Positions 1 to 4,163 of a stretch of DNA of 5,852 nucleotides are shown here, one piece after another. How positions within the stretch are numbered: position 1 is the first letter of the stretch; every line of letters begins with the position of its first letter. This stretch comes from an uncultured Mucilaginibacter sp. (GTDB lineage Bacteria; Bacteroidota; Bacteroidia; Sphingobacteriales; Sphingobacteriaceae), in the NCBI GenBank assembly GCA_946479225.1, contig CAMLFI010000182.1:1-5852 (forward strand), in the 5' to 3' direction. The position numbers and the translations under genes are program-made. Below the pieces are notes generated by a model that was not told where the DNA came from, ran no database searches, and was given only the letters and a program-made list of their open reading frames with translations.

Positions 1-2
1 TG

Positions 3-356
3 TCAACTTTTAATAGATGTGATTGCATTTGAGGCAAGGTTAATAAGGATGAGAACTAATATGCAGCAAACAGTTTCTATTACAAACGCGGTTATCATAA
101 TGCGTTTGGCGCTAAACCCTGCGTTCCTATAGTAAAATAAGGTTTTGGGAGCCAGGAAATATTGCAGGCTTGCCGCCGATAAGTGGCCGATGAATTTTGA
201 AAAGAAAAACCCTATTGCACTTGAAATAGAGACGGGAAACGTCAACACAACTACGAGCAGTGTAAACACCACATTGTAAGTTAGCAATAGCCGGTAATAC
301 TGGAAAGTTAACTTTAGTAAACGGTTCAAGTAAAGCGTGATAAAGTTTATAAACAT
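3..356 (-). CDS. Small integral membrane protein of unknown function (117 aa)
   Basis: I do not recognise the family. The product is very hydrophobic. A basic, aromatic N-terminus (residues 1-22, with R12, K15 and R22) is followed by a long apolar stretch at about 23-52, which could be one long or two short membrane segments. A polar and aromatic segment with the motif FYYRNAGFSAKR lies at 74-85, and a second clear membrane helix at about 86-108. No signal-peptide cleavage site or catalytic motif is visible. The reading frame is closed by a TGA at 3-5, so the gene is complete. The only other methionine is M87, so the start at 356 is the reasonable choice. It lies 110 bp downstream of rpoD on the same strand but beyond the rpoD terminator, and I see no TAnnTTTG promoter for it, so it may depend on read-through. 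Small two-helix proteins with a similar YYxNxG patch sometimes sit next to ABC transporter genes in Bacteroidota; this is a weak recollection, not evidence. Confidence 0.6.
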   Translation of the reverse strand: MFINFITLYLNRLLKLTFQYYRLLLTYNVVFTLLVVVLTFPVSISSAIGFFFSKFIGHLSAASLQYFLAPKTLFYYRNAGFSAKRIMITAFVIETVCCILVLILINLASNAITSIKS

Positions 357-400
357 ATAAAGTTGCCGTTTATTGTAAGACAGGCAATAAAAGCGATAAA

Positions 401-431
401 TAAAAAAGCCGCCCCGGTTATCGGAGCGGCT
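401..431 (-). terminator. Intrinsic terminator of rpoD
   Basis: Read on the minus strand, a 10-bp stem AGCCGCTCCG / CGGGGCGGCT (one G-U wobble) closes a 5-nt loop ATAAC and runs straight into TTTTTT, then ATTTA. The stem occupies 407-431 and starts 36 nt after the rpoD stop codon. Read on the plus strand the wobble becomes a C-A mismatch and there is no following T-tract, so the terminator is one-directional. It separates rpoD from the small membrane-protein gene downstream. Confidence 0.9.
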
Positions 432-466
432 CTTGTATTTTGATTCTTGTCTCTTGCTTCTAAAAA

Positions 467-1327
467 TTATCCCAAATAAGATTTCAGGATCTTGCTTCTT
501 GAAGTATGGCGTAAGCGTTGTAACGCTTTATCTTTTATCTGGCGTACACGCTCGCGGGTAAGGTTAAATTTCTCGCCTATCTCTTCAAGAGACAGCGGAT
601 GATTGGTACCTAAACCAAAGAACAATACTATTATTTCGCGCTCGCGTTCTGTTAAAGTTGAAAGTGAACGTTTTATTTCTTCTGATAATGATTCGTTGAT
701 CAGGATTGAGTCTGTATTAGGCTCAGCATTTTCCAATACATCTAACAATGTATTTTCTTCACCCTGCACAAACGGCGCATCCATTGATACGTGACGGCCT
801 GAATTGCTCAGTGTATCAGAGATCTTATCAACAGTAGTTTCCAGCATGTCAGCCAGTTCTTCCGGAGATGGCTCACGCTCATATTCCTGCTCTAATTTAG
901 AGAAAGCTTTGCTTATTTTGCTTAATGAACCTACCTGGTTCAACGGTAAACGAACGATACGTGACTGCTCGGCAATAGCCTGTAATATTGATTGGCGGAT
1001 CCACCAAACAGCGTACGAAATGAATTTGAAACCTTTTGTTTCGTCAAAGCGCTTTGCTGCTTTTATAAGTCCCAGGTTACCTTCGTTAATAAGGTCGCCT
1101 AAGGTAAGGCCCTGGTTTTGGTATTGTTTTGCTACTGATACCACAAAACGCAGGTTGGTTTTGGTTAAACGCTCAAGCGCAGCCTGATCGCCTTCCCTTA
1201 TCTTTTGTGCTAAAATTACTTCTTCTTCGGCAGTTATCAGGTCAACTTTACCAATTTCGTGCAAGTATTTGTCAAGCGACTGCGATTCACGATTGGTAAT
1301 GGATTGGGTTATTTTGAGTTGTCTCAT
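467..1327 (-). CDS. rpoD: Primary (housekeeping) RNA polymerase sigma factor RpoD/SigA, 286 aa
   Basis: This is a sigma-70 family group 1 factor, which directs RNA polymerase to housekeeping promoters. Region 1.2 lies at about 16-50 ([20 protein letters not shown]). Region 2 lies at 55-128, with the core-binding [12 protein letters not shown] at 58-69, [19 protein letters not shown] at 77-95, and the -10-melting and recognition segment [15 protein letters not shown] at 100-114. Region 3 lies at about 129-205. Region 4 lies at about 215-276, with [10 protein letters not shown] and the helix-turn-helix [20 protein letters not shown] at 246-265. Region 1.1 is absent and the length is about 290 aa, as is usual for the Bacteroidota primary sigma. 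That sigma is known to read TTTG / TAnnTTTG promoters rather than the enterobacterial consensus, and such elements occur upstream of three genes in this window. The ATG at 1327 is placed naturally behind a TACCTTTG element about 40 nt upstream. The gene appears to be monocistronic. The annotation is secure; only the choice of symbol (rpoD or sigA) is convention. Confidence 0.97.
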   Translation of the reverse strand: MRQLKITQSITNRESQSLDKYLHEIGKVDLITAEEEVILAQKIREGDQAALERLTKTNLRFVVSVAKQYQNQGLTLGDLINEGNLGLIKAAKRFDETKGFKFISYAVWWIRQSILQAIAEQSRIVRLPLNQVGSLSKISKAFSKLEQEYEREPSPEELADMLETTVDKISDTLSNSGRHVSMDAPFVQGEENTLLDVLENAEPNTDSILINESLSEEIKRSLSTLTEREREIIVLFFGLGTNHPLSLEEIGEKFNLTRERVRQIKDKALQRLRHTSRSKILKSYLG

Positions 1328-1368
1328 TTATTATAAACCTCGATTCTTTTTATTTAGAATTGAACGTG

Positions 1369-1376
1369 CAAAGGTA
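1369..1376 (-). promoter_or_regulatory. Likely rpoD promoter, -7 element TACCTTTG
   Basis: On the minus strand TACCTTTG is an exact match to the Bacteroidota -7 consensus TAnnTTTG. It would start transcription near 1362-1365 and give a 5' leader of about 37 nt before the rpoD ATG. No good TTTG element sits 17-23 nt upstream: that interval is an A/T run ending in GTACC. The promoter call therefore rests on the -7 box and its position alone. Confidence 0.55.
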
Positions 1377-1464
1377 TGAAAAGTTTCAACGATATTTGGT
1401 ACTAAAAAAAATATTACATTATATTCATTTTCAGCTGATAATTGCATGATTTTTGTGGTGTAAA

Positions 1465-2304
1465 TTATACATCACTCAGCCTTAAAACTTCACCCAAACG
1501 TATGCCTTTTTCGGTATTTTTCAAAGTGCAGCACTCATTTACCGAATCATGCTCAAAATACAAAATGTAATCGTTGGTAACAGCTTCGTTTAAAATACTT
1601 TTCTTTTCTTGCAATGTCTTTAACGGAGACATATCATAACCCATTATATAAGGTAAAGGAATATGACCTACAGATGGTAACAGATCGGCCATGTAAAGTA
1701 CCTGCCGCCCTTTATAATTAACCAGTGGCAGCATCTGCGCCTCAGTGTGTCCATAAATAAAACGCAGCTTTATGTTATCAGTAAAGGCAATGCCGTCAAT
1801 ATCCTCAATAAACCGCAGCTGACCGCTTTCCTGTATCGGCAATATATTTTCTTTCAAAAAAGAAGCTTTCTCGCGCTCATTAGGGTTTATCGCCCAATCC
1901 CAATGTTTTGCATTGCTCCAGTAGGTTGCATTTTTAAACGTGGGTGCCAATTCATCGCCATTGCGTTCAACCGCACCGCCTACATGGTCGAAATGCAAGT
2001 GGGTTAGAAATACGTCAGTTATTTCATCGCGGTGAAAACCATGAGCCGCCAGCGAACTATCCAAAGTAGCGGTACCATGCGGATAATAATAGCTGAAAAA
2101 CTTTTCGCTCTGCTTATTACCCATCCCCGCATCAACCAATATCAGCCTCTTGCCCTCCTGAATAAGCAGGCAACGCATGGCCCAGGTGCACAAATTATTC
2201 TCGTCGGCCGGGTTAGTTTTGCTCCATATAGTTTTAGGAACAACGCCAAACATAGCGCCGCCGTCTAATTTGAAGAAACCGGTGTCGATGGTGAATAAGT
2301 TCAT
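1465..2304 (-). CDS. Metallo-beta-lactamase-fold hydrolase, substrate unknown (279 aa)
   Basis: The protein carries the full dinuclear-metal signature of the metallo-beta-lactamase superfamily. H102, H104, D106 and H107 form THLHFDHVGG, preceded by the strand motif LILVDAGMG at 54-62. H186 lies in YGHTEAQ, the bridging D207 in LYMADLLPS, and the last histidine H252 in YFEHDS. This ligand set and spacing resemble the lactonase/OPHC2-like branch (N-acyl-homoserine-lactone lactonases, organophosphate hydrolases), but the substrate cannot be read from sequence. There is no signal peptide, so it is probably cytoplasmic. The frame stays open to an ATG at 2322, which would add MVYGQK. Those codons fall inside the heptamer repeat, whereas the ATG at 2304 follows GGACAAAAG and starts at the conserved-looking NLFTIDTGFF, so I chose 2304. 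It is flanked by rpoD and lpdA, neither of which suggests a role. A possible weak promoter (TATGTTTA, 2348-2355) lies just upstream; it misses the final G of the consensus. Confidence 0.9.
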   Translation of the reverse strand: MNLFTIDTGFFKLDGGAMFGVVPKTIWSKTNPADENNLCTWAMRCLLIQEGKRLILVDAGMGNKQSEKFFSYYYPHGTATLDSSLAAHGFHRDEITDVFLTHLHFDHVGGAVERNGDELAPTFKNATYWSNAKHWDWAINPNEREKASFLKENILPIQESGQLRFIEDIDGIAFTDNIKLRFIYGHTEAQMLPLVNYKGRQVLYMADLLPSVGHIPLPYIMGYDMSPLKTLQEKKSILNEAVTNDYILYFEHDSVNECCTLKNTEKGIRLGEVLRLSDV

Positions 2305-2309
2305 CTTTT

Positions 2310-2415
2310 GTCCATAGACCATAGTCGATGGTCCATAGTTGTTGATTTAAACATAAATAAAAAAGTCGATGATCCCAAGCAAATTGCTATGGACCATCGA
2401 CTATGGTCTATCGAC
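2310..2415. repeat. Heptamer-array inverted repeat (29-bp arms, 48-bp spacer)
   Basis: The left arm (2310-2338) contains four consecutive 7-bp units: TCCATAG, ACCATAG, TCGATGG, TCCATAG. The right arm (2387-2415) contains four units in the opposite orientation: CTATGGA, CCATCGA, CTATGGT, CTATCGA. The arms are reverse complements at 28 of 29 positions; the only mismatch is 2313 against 2412, and 2314-2338 with 2387-2411 is a perfect 25-bp match. The pair lies between the lpdA stop codon and the start of the hydrolase gene. Such short-period intergenic units look like a dispersed repeat family, but that cannot be confirmed from one copy pair. Confidence 0.9.
2359..2401 (-). terminator. Probable intrinsic terminator of lpdA, made partly of repeat sequence
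   Basis: On the minus strand an 11-bp stem GTCGATGGTCC / GGATCATCGAC (one G-U wobble) pairs 2391-2401 with 2365-2375. It encloses a 15-nt loop with a small internal AGCA/TGCT hairpin and is followed directly by TTTTTT at 2364-2359. It begins 24 nt after the lpdA stop codon. The promoter-proximal arm of the stem lies inside the right heptamer array, so this stem competes with the long pairing between the two arrays. Confidence 0.7.
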
Positions 2416-2424
2416 TGCGATAGC

Positions 2425-3813
2425 TTACAAATGTATGCACTCGCCGTATGCCTCCGCCGCCGCTTCCATAATAGCTTCGCTCATGGTTGGGTGCGGGTGT
2501 ACGGTTTTTATCATTTCGTGTCCGGTAGTTTCCAGCTTACGTGCGGCAACTACTTCGGCAATCATTTCGGTTACGTTAGCGCCTAACATGTGGGCACCCA
2601 AAAACTCGCCGTATTTGGCATCGAAGATCAGTTTTACAAAACCATCCTTAACACCGCCGGCACTTGCTTTGCCCGATGCCGAGAATGGGAACTTGCCTAC
2701 TTTAATTTCGTAACCGGCCTCTTTAGCCGCCTTTTCTGTATAACCTACAGATGCCACTTCAGGGCTGCAATAAGTACAACCCGGTATGTTGTTATAATCA
2801 AGTGGTTCAGGGTGATGACCTGCAATTTTTTCAACGCAGATAATACCTTCTGCCGATGCTACGTGAGCAAGGGCCTGACCTTTCACAATATCGCCTATAG
2901 CGTAAACGCCTTCAACGTTGGTTTTGTAAAAATCATCAACCAAGACTTTGCCTTTGTCGGTTTTAACGCCTGCTTCTTCCAGGCCTATGCCTTCAATATT
3001 GGTTGATATACCAACCGCCGATAGCACAATATCCGCTTCTAATACCTCGGTACCAGCAGCAGTTTTAACATTTACCTTGCAAACCGCGCCACTGCTATCA
3101 ACAGATTCAACGTTTGAGCCGGTCATTATATTAATGCCTTGTTTTTTAAGGATACGCGCCAGTCCTTTTGAAACTTCCTCGTCCTCTAATGGAACAATGT
3201 TATCCAGATACTCAACAACGGTAACTTTGGTGCCAATTGAGTTATAGAAATAGGCAAACTCAATACCTATAGCGCCTGACCCCACTACTATCATTGACTT
3301 TGGCTGCTTAGGCAACACCATTGCCTGGCGATAACCAATTACCTTGGTGCCGTCTTGTTTAAGATTAGGCAATTCGCGTGAGCGGCCACCGGTTGCTAAT
3401 ATTATATGTTTGGCGCTATAATCTTTAGCGCCATCGTTTCCTTTTACTTCAACTACACCCTTGCCTTTAAGGCGGCCAAAACCAACCAATACGTCAATTT
3501 TGTTTTTCTTCATCAAAAACTGAACACCTTTGCTCATGCCATCGGCTACGCCGCGGCTTCTTTTAATAACCGCTTCAAAATCTACTTCGCCCGGGTTGTT
3601 TATTTTAATGCCATAATCGGCAGCATGATTTATATATTCAAACACCTGCGCACTTTTTAATAAGGCTTTGGTAGGGATACAGCCCCAGTTTAGGCAAATG
3701 CCGCCCAGAGATTCTTTTTCGACTACAGCGGTTTTTAAACCCAGTTGGGAGGCGCGTATAGCGGCTACATAACCACCCGGACCGGACCCTATTACAATTA
3801 CATCGTAGTTCAT
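2425..3813 (-). CDS. lpdA: Dihydrolipoyl dehydrogenase (E3), 462 aa
   Basis: This flavoprotein reoxidises dihydrolipoamide on the E2 subunits of 2-oxo-acid dehydrogenase complexes and on the glycine-cleavage H protein, passing electrons through FAD to NAD+. The FAD-binding GSGPGGY lies at 9-15. The redox disulfide is C40/C45 in GGICLNWGCIPTK. The NAD-binding VVGSGAIGIEFA lies at 176-187, with the acidic E201 ending the next strand. The second FAD motif YAIGD lies at 304-308. The dimerisation domain ends with the catalytic pair H441/E446 in HPHPTMSE. Length and motif order are those of a complete, active enzyme. The frame extends 20 codons upstream to an ATG at 3873, but a canonical promoter lies inside that extension, and MNYDVIVIGSGPGG is the normal N-terminus, so the start is 3813. 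No E1 or E2 genes are adjacent, so it may be the general E3 shared by several complexes; this is inference. It is transcribed alone and ends at a terminator just downstream. Confidence 0.97.
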   Translation of the reverse strand: MNYDVIVIGSGPGGYVAAIRASQLGLKTAVVEKESLGGICLNWGCIPTKALLKSAQVFEYINHAADYGIKINNPGEVDFEAVIKRSRGVADGMSKGVQFLMKKNKIDVLVGFGRLKGKGVVEVKGNDGAKDYSAKHIILATGGRSRELPNLKQDGTKVIGYRQAMVLPKQPKSMIVVGSGAIGIEFAYFYNSIGTKVTVVEYLDNIVPLEDEEVSKGLARILKKQGINIMTGSNVESVDSSGAVCKVNVKTAAGTEVLEADIVLSAVGISTNIEGIGLEEAGVKTDKGKVLVDDFYKTNVEGVYAIGDIVKGQALAHVASAEGIICVEKIAGHHPEPLDYNNIPGCTYCSPEVASVGYTEKAAKEAGYEIKVGKFPFSASGKASAGGVKDGFVKLIFDAKYGEFLGAHMLGANVTEMIAEVVAARKLETTGHEMIKTVHPHPTMSEAIMEAAAEAYGECIHL

Positions 3814-3845
3814 ATCAGCGTATGTTCGTTTAAATTTTGGAAAGC

Positions 3846-3874
3846 CAAAGCTAACTAAAAGGCCTGAAAGCAAA
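3846..3874 (-). promoter_or_regulatory. lpdA promoter, TTTG-N17-TAGCTTTG
   Basis: On the minus strand a -33 element TTTG (3874-3871) and a -7 element TAGCTTTG (3853-3846) are separated by 17 nt, an exact match to both Bacteroidota sigma-A boxes at the short end of the usual spacing. Transcription would start near 3840, giving an A-rich leader of about 27 nt before the ATG at 3813. It is the best-formed promoter in the window and rules strongly against the longer lpdA start at 3873. Confidence 0.8.
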
Positions 3875-4016
3875 AAACACCTTCTATCTATTTATATCAT
3901 AATATTATCATATATAAGCGGCTGTAAAATCTACTATTTACATGGATTAACTAAATGTTAAAAATCTATATTTTGCTGCTATATTTTCATTATTTCAATC
4001 ATATTTTTTGATGTGT

Positions 4017-4074
4017 TGTTAATTTTAGTATTAAATGTTGATAAAAACATAATAACATTTGGCATTAATTAACA
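4017..4074. repeat. Nested dyad symmetry upstream of the receptor gene, possible operator
   Basis: The outer arms TGTTAATT (4017-4024) and AATTAACA (4067-4074) are perfect inverted copies. The inner arms AAATGTT (4033-4039) and AACATTT (4054-4060) are another perfect inverted pair, centred within 1 bp of the outer pair. The element lies about 30-90 bp upstream of the receptor's -7 box, where an activator or repressor could bind. In sequence this AT-rich, chance symmetry is possible. Confidence 0.35.
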
Positions 4075-4105
4075 TGAATTTAATATAAGCAAAGGTTTAT
4101 GTATC

Positions 4106-4113
4106 TATCTTTG
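4106..4113 (+). promoter_or_regulatory. Likely promoter of the receptor gene, -7 element TATCTTTG
   Basis: TATCTTTG matches the Bacteroidota -7 consensus TAnnTTTG exactly and would start transcription near 4118-4120, giving a leader of about 45 nt. The only -33 candidate is TTTA at 4079-4082 with a long 23-nt spacer. A weak -33 box would fit a gene that needs an activator, but this is inference. Confidence 0.6.
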
Positions 4114-4163
4114 TGCCGGTTTAGAATCCACATTATTCACAGTTTAAAAAACAAAGAACAAGC

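Larger units (their letters stand above)
3875..4163. other. AT-rich divergent intergenic region between lpdA and the receptor gene
   Basis: About 290 bp without a credible coding frame on either strand and visibly richer in A/T than the flanking genes. It holds a 22-bp quasi-palindrome at 3893-3914 behind the lpdA promoter, a nested dyad at 4017-4074, the receptor's -7 element at 4106-4113, and an A-rich leader (AAAAAACAAAGAACAAGC) immediately before the ATG at 4164. I see no small RNA, riboswitch or tRNA signature in it. Confidence 0.7.

Noticed and set aside
603..1187. Plus-strand open frames of 63 and 127 codons across rpoD
   Set aside because: They are antisense shadows of a strongly conserved sigma-factor gene, with serine-rich, low-information translations and no promoter or ribosome-binding context.
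1404..1425. Possible terminator for the hydrolase gene on the minus strand: AATAT/ATATT stem followed by eight T
   Set aside because: The stem is only 5 A-T pairs with a 6-nt loop, far too weak for a confident call. The T-run is real, but the hairpin could be chance in AT-rich DNA.
1431..1438. Palindrome TCAGCTGA between rpoD and the hydrolase gene
   Set aside because: An 8-bp palindrome is expected by chance in a window this long, and nothing else around it suggests a binding site.
2348..2355. Candidate -7 element TATGTTTA (minus strand) for the hydrolase gene
   Set aside because: It lacks the final G of TAnnTTTG, and the nearest TTTG is 24 nt upstream, outside normal spacing. It is mentioned in the gene entry but not called as a feature.
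2310..2415. Inverted repeat read as insertion-sequence ends or a CRISPR array
   Set aside because: The 48-bp spacer cannot encode a transposase, no target-site duplication is visible, and the units are 7 bp and contiguous, without the repeat-spacer alternation of a CRISPR array.
2590..3660. Plus-strand open frames of 138, 99 and 84 codons across lpdA
   Set aside because: They lie opposite a complete, motif-verified enzyme and show no recognisable domain.
4058..4088. TTTG (4058-4061) followed 19 nt later by TAATATAA, a possible second receptor promoter
   Set aside because: The spacing is right but the -7 part lacks TTTG entirely, and the exact TATCTTTG box downstream is a better candidate.
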